A stretch of DNA of 64,000 bases from assembly GCA_036559125.1 (NCBI GenBank), contig DATBTT010000057.1:1-64000 (forward strand), given 5' to 3'. A program made the position numbers and the translations under genes. Under the pieces are notes generated by a model, which searched no databases, had not been told where the DNA came from, and worked only from the letters and a program-made list of their open reading frames with translations. The stretch comes from JALYTZ01 sp036559125. GTDB lineage: Bacteria > Vulcanimicrobiota > Vulcanimicrobiia > Vulcanimicrobiales > Vulcanimicrobiaceae. Positions 16,806 to 26,041 of the stretch are shown piece after piece; position 1 is the first letter of the stretch, and each line of letters begins with the position of its first letter.

Positions 16806-17640
16806 AGCGCCGCGCGACGAATTCGCGAAGCCGCCCACGATCAATTCGCGCGTTGCGGCCGAATGGCTCGAGGCGTTCATCTACGACGAATTGGTGGTGC
16901 GGCGATCGATCGAACGCGCCGTCGTCGGACTTTCCGGCGGAGTGGATTCTGCCGTCACCGCGTATTTGTGTGCGCGCGCGCTCGGACCGAAGAACGTGCG
17001 CGCAATTCGGATGCCCTATGTGACTTCGAGCGCGAGCAGCTTGTCGGACGCGCAACTCGTCGTGGACGCGCTCGGTATCGCGGCTACTACGATAGAGATC
17101 ACCGCCGCCGTTGACGGATACCTCCAATTCGAGCCGGATGCTGACGCGCGTCGCCGTGGCAACGTCATGGCGCGTACGCGCATGCTCGCGCTCTTCGACC
17201 AATCCGCAAAACACGCCGCGCTGCCGATCGGCACGGGGAATAAAACCGAGCGGCTCTTGGGGTATTTCACCTGGCACGCCGATGACACGCCGCCGGTCAA
17301 TCCTCTCGGCGATCTGTTTAAGACGCAAGTATGGGAGCTCGCGCGCTATTTGGACGTTCCCGACGCGATCGTGCGCAAAGCGCCGAGTGCCGATCTCGAA
17401 GCCGATCAAACCGACGAAGCCGATCTGGGCATCTCGTACGCACGCGCCGACGCGATTCTCGCGCAACTGTTACTCGGATACTCCGACGATCAGCTTACCG
17501 AGCGCGGCTTCGATCCGCACGACGTTCGACTCGTACGCCACCGTGTCGACACCACCCACTGGAAACGCCACCTGCCGACAACCGCCATGCTAACCAATAC
17601 CGCCATCAACGAGTTCTACCTCCGCCCGGTAGACTTCTAA
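16789..17640 (+). CDS. nadE: NAD(+) synthetase, synthetase domain only
   Basis: 283 residues from ATG 16789 with a GCGAGGA site in front. The ATP-pyrophosphatase P-loop is VVGLSGGVDSAVTAYL near 45-60; GTGNKTERLLGYFT and GDLFKTQVWELAR are NadE-specific signatures. It adenylates nicotinic acid adenine dinucleotide and amidates it to NAD+, the last step of NAD synthesis. The chain contains no glutaminase domain, while the preceding overlapping gene encodes one, so the two probably form a split glutamine-dependent enzyme. Three tandem dispersed elements follow the stop. Confidence 0.95.
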   Translation: MLPIVEAPRDEFAKPPTINSRVAAEWLEAFIYDELVVRRSIERAVVGLSGGVDSAVTAYLCARALGPKNVRAIRMPYVTSSASSLSDAQLVVDALGIAATTIEITAAVDGYLQFEPDADARRRGNVMARTRMLALFDQSAKHAALPIGTGNKTERLLGYFTWHADDTPPVNPLGDLFKTQVWELARYLDVPDAIVRKAPSADLEADQTDEADLGISYARADAILAQLLLGYSDDQLTERGFDPHDVRLVRHRVDTTHWKRHLPTTAMLTNTAINEFYLRPVDF

Positions 17641-17643
17641 CCC

Positions 17644-17724
17644 GCCATGCTGTCCCTCTCGAAGCAACCTGTCATGCTGAGCCCCTCGAAGAAACCTGTC
17701 ATGCTGAGCCTGTCGAAGCATCCG
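17644..17724 (-). repeat. Three tandem 27-bp units built on the dispersed element
   Basis: Units begin at 17644, 17671 and 17698 with [GC]CATGCTG..., each ending CTCGAAG or TGTCGAAG plus a 6-bp spacer such as CAACCT. The final unit stops 2 bp before the ATG of the precorrin-2 dehydrogenase gene, so it forms that gene's whole 5' leader proximal region; its CGAAG could act as a weak ribosome site. Confidence 0.88.
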
Positions 17725-17726
17725 GT

Positions 17727-18332
17727 ATGAGAGTATTTTACCCGGTTAGTTTGAATCTCGCGGGACGGCCGTGTGTCGTGATCGGTTCGCACGACGATCG
17801 CGAGGCGATCGAGAAAGCGGAGGCGCTGCGCGAAGCCGGAGCCGACGTCACGCGCATTCACGATGTCGATGCGTTGCGCGACGAAGACGTCGCCGATGCG
17901 TTTTTTGTCGTGTCCACGCCGCAAGACGCGCGCCTCTCCGCGCGATTGCGTGCGCTGGCGGATCAGCACCGATTCTTACTCTGCTGCATCGATCAGCCGA
18001 AGTACGGATTCGTCGCGATGGCGGCGATCGCAAAAGCCGGACCGGTACGAATCGCGATTTCAACCGCGGGCCTCGCGCCGCGCGTCGGCAAGGCATTCAA
18101 GACCGCGCTCCAACGGGTCATGGACGATAAGTTTGCCCGTTTCATCGACTGTCTTGCGACGCAACGCGCTCGCGTGCAGCGCCAATTTCCTGCGCCCGCG
18201 GAGTCACCGCAACGACGCAACGCCATGATCGACGCCGCCAAAGGATTTCACGCCGACGTACGCATCGACTATCCCGACTGGTTCGAAGCAGGACTGCCTC
18301 TTCATCCCGAACCGATCGAAAAAGCGCCCTAA
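17727..18332 (+). CDS. Precorrin-2 dehydrogenase / sirohydrochlorin ferrochelatase-like (CysG N-terminal / Met8 type)
   Basis: 201 residues from ATG 17727. It opens with FYPVSLNLAGRPCVVIGS, the standard beginning of the CysG N-terminal/Met8 family, followed by AFFVVSTPQDARLSARL and the ISTAGLAPRVGKAFKTALQ helix, which aligns with the STGGxSPxLA-type motif. The family oxidises precorrin-2 with NAD+ and may insert iron to give siroheme. The glycine-rich NAD loop is atypical (IGSHDDREAIEKA instead of a GGGxVAxRK form), so cofactor binding may differ. It ends with TAATG, overlapping cinA by one base. Confidence 0.85.
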   Translation: MRVFYPVSLNLAGRPCVVIGSHDDREAIEKAEALREAGADVTRIHDVDALRDEDVADAFFVVSTPQDARLSARLRALADQHRFLLCCIDQPKYGFVAMAAIAKAGPVRIAISTAGLAPRVGKAFKTALQRVMDDKFARFIDCLATQRARVQRQFPAPAESPQRRNAMIDAAKGFHADVRIDYPDWFEAGLPLHPEPIEKAP

Positions 18333-19606
18333 TGCCTTCAGTCGAGATTATCGCAATCGGCACCGAACTGCTGTTGGGCCAACTCGTCGACACGAACACG
18401 GCTCACATCGCGCAAGCGCTTGCGGCCGAAGGGATCGACGTCTACGCAACCCACAGCGCCGGCGACAATCGAACGCGCATCGCCGCAACGATCTCCGCGG
18501 CACTGGAGCGCGCCGACGGCGTTGTAACCTCCGGCGGACTCGGCCCCACCGTGGACGATCTCACCAAAGAAGCGGTCTGCGATGCGCTCGGCCTCGAAGC
18601 CGAACTCGATGCGCGCTCGCTCGAACTAATCGAAGCGTTTTTTACCAAGAACGGCGCCTCGATGCGCGAGAACAATCGCAAGCAGGCACTCATGCCGCGT
18701 GGCGCGCACGTTCTCGAAAACCCCAACGGGTCGGCCCCCGGCTTCGTCGCTTTTCGCGGCGACGGAAAGTTCGTCGCGTGCATGCCGGGCCCACCGCGCG
18801 AAATGCAGCCGATGCTTTCGCAACGGTTGATTCCGTATTTACGCGAACGCCTGGACGTACGTGACGCGATTTACACGCGCGTCCTGCATACGATCGGTAT
18901 CGGCGAATCCGAGATCGATCACCGCATCGACGATCTGTTCCGCACCCTTGAAAACCCCAAAATCGCCGTCCTCGCGCACGACTACCGTTGCGACGTCAAA
19001 ATTATGGTAAAGGCGGCGTCCCGCGACCAGGCGGACGCAGCGATCGAACCCGTGCAGCGCGATTTGGAACGCCGGCTCGCCGGTCACGTCTATGCGTATG
19101 ACGAGCAGACGCTGGCGGGGGCGGTCCATGCCCTGCTGCAGCAACGCAAGCAAACGATCGCGGTCGCTGAATCGTGTACGGGAGGAGCGATCTGCGCGGC
19201 ATTGACTGCAGTGCCGGGATCCTCGAAGAGCTTCTTGGGAGGCATAGTTGCGTACGACAATGCGATCAAAACCGCGCAACTCGGCGTCGAACCGGCCCTA
19301 CTCAACCGGTTCGGAGCGGTGAGCGAAGAAGTTGCGATGGCGATGGCGGCAGGCGTCCGATCCCGTTTGCACGCAACCGTGGGAATCGCGACGACGGGGG
19401 TGGCCGGGCCCGACGGGGGAACACCCGAGAAGCCCGTAGGTCTGGTGTGGCTCGGGTTCACCGCGGCCGATGGTATGGTAACGGCGCGGCGACTGCAATT
19501 GCGCGGAGGCCGGGCCGCTATACAGTCCCGGGCTACGACTGCGGCGCTCGGGCTGCTATGGAACATGCTGCGCGAACGGGAACCAATGGGTAAGGGACCC
19601 TCGTAG
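18332..19606 (+). CDS. cinA: CinA family protein (MoCF-like domain plus nicotinamide-nucleotide amidohydrolase domain)
   Basis: 424 residues. Domain 1 (about 1-170) is the MoCF/COG1058 domain with IGTELLLGQLVDTNT and TSGGLGPTVDDLT, linked to ADP-ribose pyrophosphatase activity. Domain 2 (from about 265) is the CinA C-terminal NMN deamidase domain, with AESCTGGAICAALTAVPGSS and GIATTGVAGPDGGTPEKPVG. Together they recycle pyridine nucleotides. This fits the adjacent split NAD synthetase, so the run from the nitrilase to cinA is NAD-centred with a tetrapyrrole gene between. It starts one base inside the previous stop (TAATG). Confidence 0.95.
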   Translation: MPSVEIIAIGTELLLGQLVDTNTAHIAQALAAEGIDVYATHSAGDNRTRIAATISAALERADGVVTSGGLGPTVDDLTKEAVCDALGLEAELDARSLELIEAFFTKNGASMRENNRKQALMPRGAHVLENPNGSAPGFVAFRGDGKFVACMPGPPREMQPMLSQRLIPYLRERLDVRDAIYTRVLHTIGIGESEIDHRIDDLFRTLENPKIAVLAHDYRCDVKIMVKAASRDQADAAIEPVQRDLERRLAGHVYAYDEQTLAGAVHALLQQRKQTIAVAESCTGGAICAALTAVPGSSKSFLGGIVAYDNAIKTAQLGVEPALLNRFGAVSEEVAMAMAAGVRSRLHATVGIATTGVAGPDGGTPEKPVGLVWLGFTAADGMVTARRLQLRGGRAAIQSRATTAALGLLWNMLREREPMGKGPS

Positions 19607-19654
19607 ATACAACAACGATGCCCACGTGTGGGCGGCAATAAGGAGTACGGTATC

Positions 19655-21343
19655 GTGAACTCGTTGGTACGTTTGGGCGCGGGGCTCGCGATTGCGGGTC
19701 TTGTATTTACCGGTTGCGGCGGAGGCGGCGGAACGCCGCCGACCATGAGCTCGCCGACGCCTCCGCCACCGCCCGCAACGCAGGCCGAGCTGTGCCCGAC
19801 TAGCGGCGCTTCGATTCAGAGCTTCGCGAGCTCGGCGACGGCCGAAGCGACGCGTCGCCGGCCGGCGCACGTCGCGGCCCAAAGTACCGTTCCTGGTTTG
19901 CTCGCGGTCACGTATTCGACCGGCGGTGGGAAAACCGCGCAGTCTATCTCGCGCCGGTCCGCGACCGAGCCGGAGACGGCCGCCGGCGCGACCTTGATGC
20001 GCTCGATCTCATTTGATAACGAAGCGGTCGTGACGCACGTCGTGCACGTCGATCCCGCGAACGTTCAAACCGCCATGACGGCGCTGCGCTCGCAACCGGG
20101 CGTGAAGAGCGTCGCGGTCGTGCATTACCGCCGCGCGCTCTCGACGACCGAGGTCCCTGCGAACGACCCGTACTACGATGGCTTCAACGGCGACAAGGCT
20201 CCCTATTTCGAATCGCAAGGATCTCCCGGCCAATGGGACATGCATGTCATCCAGGTCGGCAAAGCCTGGGGCTATAGCAAAACCAACACGACGGGTCGAG
20301 TCTTCCCCGGCGCGGTCCAAGGCGCGCCGATCGCGGTGCTCGACACCGGCTTCGATTTGGCGCATCCCGAGTTTAGCGGCGGGAAAGTCAAGCTTGCGAA
20401 GTGTTTCGTAACGTTCGGTGGCGTCGCGAGCACGAGCGCGTTCGTCACCGACAACGACGGTCACGGAACCGACGTTGCCGGCTACGCGTCGGGCGACACG
20501 AATAATGCCGTTGGCTTCGCATCGGTCGGGTTCAATACGCCGCTGCTGTTGTACCGAATATTTCCGACGCCGCCGAACGACCCCAAGAGTGGATGCGATT
20601 CCAACCCAATATATAAAGACGATCCTCGCTGCAGCTTGACGGCCGCCGACGAAGCCAAAGCGATCGAGGATGCCGTCGCCAACGGCGCCAAGGTCATCAA
20701 TCTGAGTATCGGAGCCGAAGGGCCGAATTGCACCGATCAGACGGAGTATGCCGCAATCGAAGACGCGATCAATCATAACGTTGTCGTTGTCGCGGCGGCG
20801 GGCAACGGTAACCAAACGACCGGCGTCGGCAATCCGCAACTCGCATGTCCGGCAGCGTATCCGGGCGTGATTGCAGTAGGTGCATCGGCACTCGACGACA
20901 CGACCTCGACGATTAGAGAACGCGTCGCGCATTATTCCGATTACGATGCGGCCCATCCGACCACGTGGGGTCTGGTCGCGCCGGGAGGCGATCCCGATTC
21001 CGTTCAAGCGAACTGCGGCACCACGTGCACCATCGATTACTTACAATGGGTGTACGGCATCTATTCGAGTCAGGCGTTTCAACCCGGCAAATGCGGCGGA
21101 GATTATCTCAACCCGACCGGCCCGAGCGATTGCCGGACGTTGATCGCCGGAACGTCGATGGCGACACCGCATGTGGCGGGAGCTGCCGCCTTGCTCTTGG
21201 GCGTCAATTCCGCACTAACGCCCGCGCAAGTCGCCCAAATCCTCTGCTCGACTGCGGACAACATCAACGATCCGCACCAGGGATGCGGACGCCTCAACGT
21301 CTACCACGCGCTAGCCAAAGCCGCGGGCGACACAAGCCCCTAG
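19655..21343 (+). CDS. Subtilisin-like S8 serine protease, lipoprotein
   Basis: 562 residues from GTG 19655, with AAGGAG 9 nt upstream deciding the start. The signal peptide ends at a lipobox (VFTGC), followed by a glycine run and Pro/Thr-rich linker. Residues about 50-175 look like an I9-type prodomain. The catalytic triad is Asp230 (AVLDTGFD), His270 (DGHGTDVAGYA) and Ser501 (GTSMATPHVAGAAAL). Several Cys in the catalytic domain could form disulfides, consistent with export. It probably degrades external protein from a membrane anchor. The gene converges on the oxidoreductase gene through an inverted repeat pair. Confidence 0.93.
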   Translation: MNSLVRLGAGLAIAGLVFTGCGGGGGTPPTMSSPTPPPPPATQAELCPTSGASIQSFASSATAEATRRRPAHVAAQSTVPGLLAVTYSTGGGKTAQSISRRSATEPETAAGATLMRSISFDNEAVVTHVVHVDPANVQTAMTALRSQPGVKSVAVVHYRRALSTTEVPANDPYYDGFNGDKAPYFESQGSPGQWDMHVIQVGKAWGYSKTNTTGRVFPGAVQGAPIAVLDTGFDLAHPEFSGGKVKLAKCFVTFGGVASTSAFVTDNDGHGTDVAGYASGDTNNAVGFASVGFNTPLLLYRIFPTPPNDPKSGCDSNPIYKDDPRCSLTAADEAKAIEDAVANGAKVINLSIGAEGPNCTDQTEYAAIEDAINHNVVVVAAAGNGNQTTGVGNPQLACPAAYPGVIAVGASALDDTTSTIRERVAHYSDYDAAHPTTWGLVAPGGDPDSVQANCGTTCTIDYLQWVYGIYSSQAFQPGKCGGDYLNPTGPSDCRTLIAGTSMATPHVAGAAALLLGVNSALTPAQVAQILCSTADNINDPHQGCGRLNVYHALAKAAGDTSP

Positions 21344-21358
21344 CTTCGATAGGCTCAT

Positions 21359-21380
21359 GCTTCGACAGGCTCAGCATGAC
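21359..21380 (+). repeat. Dispersed element, plus orientation
   Basis: GCTTCGACAGGCTCAGCATG plus AC, 15 bp after the S8 protease stop; a partial copy (GCTTCGATAGGCTCATG) directly precedes it. It pairs with the minus copy at 21392-21414. Confidence 0.9.
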
Positions 21381-21391
21381 AGGAAACCCCC

Positions 21392-21414
21392 GTCACCCTG
21401 AGCCTGTCGAAGGG
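21392..21414 (-). repeat. Dispersed element, minus orientation
   Basis: GTCACCCTGAGCCTGTCGAA plus GGG. With the plus copy 11 bp away it can form a strong hairpin between two convergent genes. Confidence 0.9.
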
Positions 21415-21427
21415 CGCGTGTCGAAGG

Positions 21428-22456
21428 TTAGGTGCCGAAGCCGATTGAGGCTAGTACGCGTTGGGTCGCGACGGCTTCTTCGAAGCTGGGCAGTGCGCTC
21501 GAGCCCGTTTCGATTTGCCGTACGAGTTCGTCGAGCAACTGCATGATGAGCGGCACGTTGCCGCCGACCGGTTCCAATTTTGCGTACGGCGACGGCTTGC
21601 AATCGAGTTCGGACGTTTCATCGTGGTCGACGGCGAAGAGCCGCAGCTCGGTCATGCCGGGCCCGCTCGCGACGGCGGTGCGATTCTCGGCGTGTACCGA
21701 GAGCGTGAACGAATCGACGGATGTCGTGGCGTCGGCCGTCACGCGAGCGATCAATCCGTCACCGTAGTCGATAAGCGCGAAGCAGCCGTCGTCCACGGTG
21801 CTTTCGAAAGCACCGTTTGCATCGTGCCGCTGCGGGTTCGCCGTGCGAACGTATCCGGTGCTGCGTACGGGCGGCCGTCCCGCAAGCCACGAGGCCGAGT
21901 CGATCAGGTGCGAGAGCAAAGCGCCGGCAAGTCCGCCGCCGCGTTCGCGGTCGAACCACCACGAATTGGGACGCGCCGTGTCGCTCGCCCGCAGCCACGT
22001 CGCGAGCTGCGTGATTTCGATCTCGCGCAACGGCGCGAGATGACCGTTCTCGATCAATTCCTTGATGGCCGTTCGCTGCGGAACCCAGCGAAACTCATGC
22101 ATCACCCCACAGGCGGTTCCGGCCTCGCGCGATGCTGCCAGCATGGCTTGCGCTTGGGCGACCGAGAGCGCGAAGGGTTTTTCGCACAGTACGTGTTTCT
22201 TTGCCGCTAGCGAAGCCAGCACGTCGTCATAGTGCGTAAACGGCGGAGCGGCAATCGAAACGACGTCGAGTTCGCATCCCTCAAGCATCTGCGCACAGCT
22301 CGTAAACGCATGCGGGATCTTGCGTTCTTTGGCAATCGACGCGGCGCTGGTGGGTGAGGCCAAGGCCACCACCTCGAACTGCGGGTGCGCGACGAATGCC
22401 GGCAAATGCGCGCGCGCGCCGAATCCGGTGCCGACGATGCCGACGCGATAGCTCAT
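21428..22456 (-). CDS. Gfo/Idh/MocA family oxidoreductase
   Basis: 342 residues. The N-terminal Rossmann fold begins VGIVGTGFGARAHLPAF, and the family motif CEKPFALSVAQAQAML near 95-110 carries the conserved Lys of the EKP triad. The C-terminal half is the mixed beta sheet domain. These enzymes use NAD(P)(H) to oxidise or reduce sugars, polyols or imine/carbonyl substrates. It is the last gene of a six-gene operon, 2 bp after the aminotransferase stop. In that context it could act on an aldehyde, imine or sugar intermediate made by the LuxC/aminotransferase pair; the substrate is not readable. Confidence 0.87.
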   Translation of the reverse strand: MSYRVGIVGTGFGARAHLPAFVAHPQFEVVALASPTSAASIAKERKIPHAFTSCAQMLEGCELDVVSIAAPPFTHYDDVLASLAAKKHVLCEKPFALSVAQAQAMLAASREAGTACGVMHEFRWVPQRTAIKELIENGHLAPLREIEITQLATWLRASDTARPNSWWFDRERGGGLAGALLSHLIDSASWLAGRPPVRSTGYVRTANPQRHDANGAFESTVDDGCFALIDYGDGLIARVTADATTSVDSFTLSVHAENRTAVASGPGMTELRLFAVDHDETSELDCKPSPYAKLEPVGGNVPLIMQLLDELVRQIETGSSALPSFEEAVATQRVLASIGFGT

Positions 22457-22458
22457 GT

Positions 22459-23718
22459 TTACAAGGCCTCCTCAATGATGTCGATTGCGTGAAAGAGCTG
22501 TTGCTCGCCGATCACCAGCGGCGGCGTAATCGAAAGCACATTGCCCTCGAGCCCGGCCTGGAGCAGCACGACGCCTTTTCGCAGCACCGCCTTGACCACT
22601 CGCTCGGCATGCGCGCCGTCGCGCAGGCCGATACCCCACATCAAGCCGCGTCCCGTAATCGTCTGCGCTTTGCCCGCCTCGCGTATGCGCTGCAAGCGGG
22701 CACCCAGCGCGATACCTATTTCGCGTGCGCGCGCGGGCAAGTGCAATCGTTCCATCTCACCGATCGTTGCGAGCGCCGCCGCGCACCCCATCGGATTACC
22801 CAAATACGTCGACGTGTGCAAGGCCTCGCCGCGCGAGACCGGCCATGCGTCCATAATTGCGGGCTTGGCGATCGTCGCGGAAATAGGGAACCCGTTGGCC
22901 ATCGCCTTGCCGAGGCAAAGAATGTCGGGAACGACCTCGTCGTGCATACATGCAAACGTGTATCCGGTGCGACCGAATCCCGTATAAATTTCGTCGAAGA
23001 TCAGCAGAAGGTTCAACTCGTTGCAGAGCGCGCGCAGGTCGGCTAGGTAGCCCTTCGGAGGAACGACGCAGCCGCCGCGTCCCTGCAGCGGTTCGACGAT
23101 GAGCGCCCCGACGTCGGCGCGGGTACGCAACCGTTCCCGCAGTGCATCGACCGGCTCCCCGTAATCGAAAAAGAGCGTCGTTTGCGCGACGGCGCTCACG
23201 AAGGGTTCGCGGAACTTCGCAATACCGGACACGGCCAGCGCGCCGAGCGAGAGACCGTGATACGCGCCGCGGAACGCCGCGAACGCAGGCTTGCCGGTGG
23301 CGACGATCGCGGTTTTGAGCGCCGCTTCGACGGCCTCGGATCCGGTGGAAGCGAGAAACGTTTTCGACAGGTCACCCGGAGCGATGGCCGCGAGCTTTCG
23401 CAGCAGCTCGACTTTGACTGCGGTGGGATGCACGTCGCCCATTGCGTGCATGAGCCGGGCGGCCTGATCGGCGATGGCCGCCGCGACGCGCGAGTTACTA
23501 TGACCGGCGTTGGCCACGCCGAAGGCGGCAGTTAGATCGATGTAACGATTGCCGTCCACGTCGGTGACCGTTGCGCCGCTCGCAGATTGCCAGAATACCG
23601 GAATCTCGTCGTCAACGAAGGTAACGTTACGCGACTCGAACGCTCGCAACGGCGGCGTCAACTCGCGCGTCGCGGCGCCCGGAACCTCGGTACGCAGTAT
23701 TTCGAGATCGTCGTTCAC
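22459..23718 (-). CDS. Class III PLP-dependent aminotransferase
   Basis: 419 residues. The PLP-enzyme signature LLIFDEIYTGFGRTGYTF leads to LCLGKAMANGFPISA, with the Schiff-base Lys in GKAMANGFP. GSEAVEAALKTA and AFRGAYHGLSLGAL are the phosphate- and substrate-side motifs of the ornithine/acetylornithine/4-aminobutyrate family. It exchanges an amino group between an amine and an aldehyde or keto acid. It overlaps the upstream LuxC-like gene by 4 nt. An aldehyde-accepting omega-aminotransferase directly behind an acyl reductase suggests amine formation from the aldehyde, which is my inference. Confidence 0.92.
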   Translation of the reverse strand: MNDDLEILRTEVPGAATRELTPPLRAFESRNVTFVDDEIPVFWQSASGATVTDVDGNRYIDLTAAFGVANAGHSNSRVAAAIADQAARLMHAMGDVHPTAVKVELLRKLAAIAPGDLSKTFLASTGSEAVEAALKTAIVATGKPAFAAFRGAYHGLSLGALAVSGIAKFREPFVSAVAQTTLFFDYGEPVDALRERLRTRADVGALIVEPLQGRGGCVVPPKGYLADLRALCNELNLLLIFDEIYTGFGRTGYTFACMHDEVVPDILCLGKAMANGFPISATIAKPAIMDAWPVSRGEALHTSTYLGNPMGCAAALATIGEMERLHLPARAREIGIALGARLQRIREAGKAQTITGRGLMWGIGLRDGAHAERVVKAVLRKGVVLLQAGLEGNVLSITPPLVIGEQQLFHAIDIIEEAL

Positions 23719-24938
23719 AAATCGTTATCGATCCAGCGGATGAAGTCGGCGATACGCGGCCGTCCTCCGTGATCGCCCGAGAGTGGAGGACGCTGCAGTT
23801 CGCCGAACTGCGCGAGGCGCACTGCTCCGGAATCGACGGCCATTGCCACGACGTCGGACCGGCACTTGTCGTGTAGCGCGAAGGCTTCGAGCGCGATACC
23901 GTGGCGGCGGAGATATGCCGCCGCACCGGCGGGCGATTCAACGGCATGTATGCCGACCGAGCGCGGTAGAAACAGCGGCGCTTCGTCAAACGGCGGATTC
24001 AGGAAGAGCGCATAGGTCGCACGTTCGTCGGCGAAGACGGTGCCGTGTCCCGTTGCGGATCGAAATGCCGCGAGATTGCGCGCGTTGGCTACCGATGCCG
24101 CGGCCGCCGGCTGGCGTTCGCCCAGCGGAAACTCGATCGAGGCGCGTTCCACTTGTTCGGCGAGTAGCCGCCCGAATTCCGTGGGCGATACGCTGCCGCC
24201 GCTTTCGACGAAGAGCGCGTGTAGCGACATGCATCCTTCGGCATCGTACAATACCAGGTCGCGCGCGGCGCCTTGTGCGATCGCGCGCGCCGAGCCTTCG
24301 TCGCACAGCTGCTCGCGCGCCACGTAGCCTGCGCTCGCCCGCGGGCCGTATGCGATGAAACGCATTTCCGGCCCCACCGTCGCACGAATTTCCGCGAGCG
24401 TCTGCGTGCGTCCGAACGCCACCACGGCGTCGAACGTCCGCAAATCTTCGGCCGTGGCGTTCGAGTCCCAACTTTGCGCTCGGGCAGCCTCCCGAAAGTC
24501 GTCGAGTTCTTCGGCAAGCGTTGCGAAGAACGCGCCGATGAGTCCGTCCTCGCGGTCTTTGACGAGAACGCGAGCTTTGGCGCAGAGCGCAAAGACGGCC
24601 GGTGCGACCGCCACGCCGATCGTCGTCCGGCTCGAGATAATGGCGACCCGCTCGAGTCCGCGCGCCCACGAGCGCGGACGGCCTTCGCGTCGCACGAACC
24701 CGTCGAGCGCCGCGAGCGAGCCGAGTTCGCCCTCGATCGTGGCCCGCAGCGCAGGCTCGCTCATGGAAAAGAAGAGCTGGTCGAGCGCGTGCTCGACGAC
24801 CGGCACGGAATACCCGGTGCGCTGCGCGATGCCGTCGAGCAGCCGGACGCGCGGCGGAAAGTCCGCGTCGCTCCAGCGCTGGGCGGCGTCGGCGACCGCG
24901 CGCACGATCGCATGCGCGGGAATCTCGCGCAGGCTCAC
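23715..24938 (-). CDS. LuxC-like acyl reductase
   Basis: 407 residues from GTG 24938, overlapping the LuxE-like stop by 4 nt (GTGA). Resembles the LuxC/acyl-CoA reductase family (PF05893 type), which reduces an activated acyl group to aldehyde with NADPH. Seen: the dinucleotide-binding stretch with TTIGVAVAPAVFALCAKA, AVVAFGRTQTLAEI, and YDAEGCMSLHALFVES, in which Cys236 occupies the catalytic acyl-accepting position. It is shorter than typical LuxC (about 480). No luciferase genes occur in the window, so light production is not implied. The preceding gene encodes the matching acyl-activating enzyme. Confidence 0.82.
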   Translation of the reverse strand: MSLREIPAHAIVRAVADAAQRWSDADFPPRVRLLDGIAQRTGYSVPVVEHALDQLFFSMSEPALRATIEGELGSLAALDGFVRREGRPRSWARGLERVAIISSRTTIGVAVAPAVFALCAKARVLVKDREDGLIGAFFATLAEELDDFREAARAQSWDSNATAEDLRTFDAVVAFGRTQTLAEIRATVGPEMRFIAYGPRASAGYVAREQLCDEGSARAIAQGAARDLVLYDAEGCMSLHALFVESGGSVSPTEFGRLLAEQVERASIEFPLGERQPAAAASVANARNLAAFRSATGHGTVFADERATYALFLNPPFDEAPLFLPRSVGIHAVESPAGAAAYLRRHGIALEAFALHDKCRSDVVAMAVDSGAVRLAQFGELQRPPLSGDHGGRPRIADFIRWIDNDL

Positions 24939-26041
24939 GCGTGGAGCGCCGCGCGTAGTTCTTGGGCATCGAGCGAGCAGCCCCGCAGCGCCGCTCCGCG
25001 CTCGCGTCCGATCAATACGATGCCGCCGTCCACCTCGAGCCCGAGATCTTCGGTGAGCAGCGCGACGCATGACGAGCGGTTCGCAAGATCGACGTGCGCG
25101 AGCGCGCCGACGGTGCCCGGGGCCAACGTCTTGCCGTCGGGACCGACGACTCGCGGTCGAAGCCATGGCGGCGACGCTTTGACGCGCGTCGCCCGATTGC
25201 GCGAATCCACCGCGTCGTAGTATTGACTGCTCAATTCGGTCATTCCATATTCGGCGAAAATCGCTTCGCGCGCGAGGCCGAACCGGCGCGCGCTTTCGGC
25301 GTACAATTCGTCGCGCGATACGGCGCGCGAGCGGCCTTTGAACCCGCCCGTCTCCATGATGCGCGAACCCGGCGGCAGCGCGAACCGTACATCGTCGCGC
25401 GAACAAAGATCCAGCACGTGAACCAGCGCGAACGCGGTAGTAGCGATGCACACGGGAACGGCTCGCGCGCTCGCGGCGCGCACGTCGTTGACGAACGCAT
25501 CAAAGAACAGATCGTCACCGCGCACGTACCAGCCGGTTTCGCCGTCGCCGCGCGCGGATGCAACGCGCGCCATCATATAGCCGAGCGACGACTCCGGGCG
25601 GTCGTGCGGATTGGGCACGAGATTCAAGTAGCGCAGCTGCAGACCGTCCGCGAGCACGAATCGATCGAACGCAGCCAGCAGCGCGGCGTCGTACAGCGCG
25701 CTCGTCTCCATGTAGTGGCGTCCGCCAACGTCCTGCGTGGTGCCGCTCGTGGTAAAGGCCAATGCCGAGCGCGCGGGATCGAACGTCGCAAGCGTTGCTT
25801 CCTTATATGCGCTGGCCGGAACGGGCGGGATCTCGGCCCACGTAGCCGGAAGCGCGCGCAGCGTTACGCCGAGGCTTCCGCAGTAGCGCGCGTAGGCCGC
25901 GTTGTATCGCAGTTGGTGCGCGAAGATGCGAAGCGCCAAGTCGTCGAAAGCCGCGTCGTCGAGCGGCCGTCCGCGACGCCAGCGGCCGATGACGCGCAGA
26001 ACGTCGTCGTCCAGCGCCGCCGCTTCCGTCCCGTAGCTCAT
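24935..26041 (-). CDS. LuxE-like acyl-protein synthetase / acyl-adenylating enzyme
   Basis: 368 residues, the usual LuxE length. The adenylate-forming P-loop-like motif FTTSGTTQ is near residue 94 and IFAEYGMTELSSQYYD near 230 is the second ATP motif. RGCSLDAQELR near the C-terminus has Cys355 where LuxE carries its acyl-accepting cysteine. LuxE activates a carboxylic acid with ATP and hands the acyl group to LuxC. It overlaps both neighbours by 4 nt (ATGA with the CoA-binding gene, GTGA with LuxC). The chain length or identity of the acid cannot be predicted. Confidence 0.83.
   Translation of the reverse strand: MSYGTEAAALDDDVLRVIGRWRRGRPLDDAAFDDLALRIFAHQLRYNAAYARYCGSLGVTLRALPATWAEIPPVPASAYKEATLATFDPARSALAFTTSGTTQDVGGRHYMETSALYDAALLAAFDRFVLADGLQLRYLNLVPNPHDRPESSLGYMMARVASARGDGETGWYVRGDDLFFDAFVNDVRAASARAVPVCIATTAFALVHVLDLCSRDDVRFALPPGSRIMETGGFKGRSRAVSRDELYAESARRFGLAREAIFAEYGMTELSSQYYDAVDSRNRATRVKASPPWLRPRVVGPDGKTLAPGTVGALAHVDLANRSSCVALLTEDLGLEVDGGIVLIGRERGAALRGCSLDAQELRAALHA

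Noticed and set aside
20009..21007. Long minus-strand open frame opposite the S8 protease
   Set aside because: High GC keeps the antisense frame open; the composition is Arg-rich and the plus strand has an intact catalytic triad.
23715..26041. LuxC/LuxE pair as part of a bioluminescence operon
   Set aside because: No luxA, luxB, luxD or luxG-like gene is present in or next to the operon.
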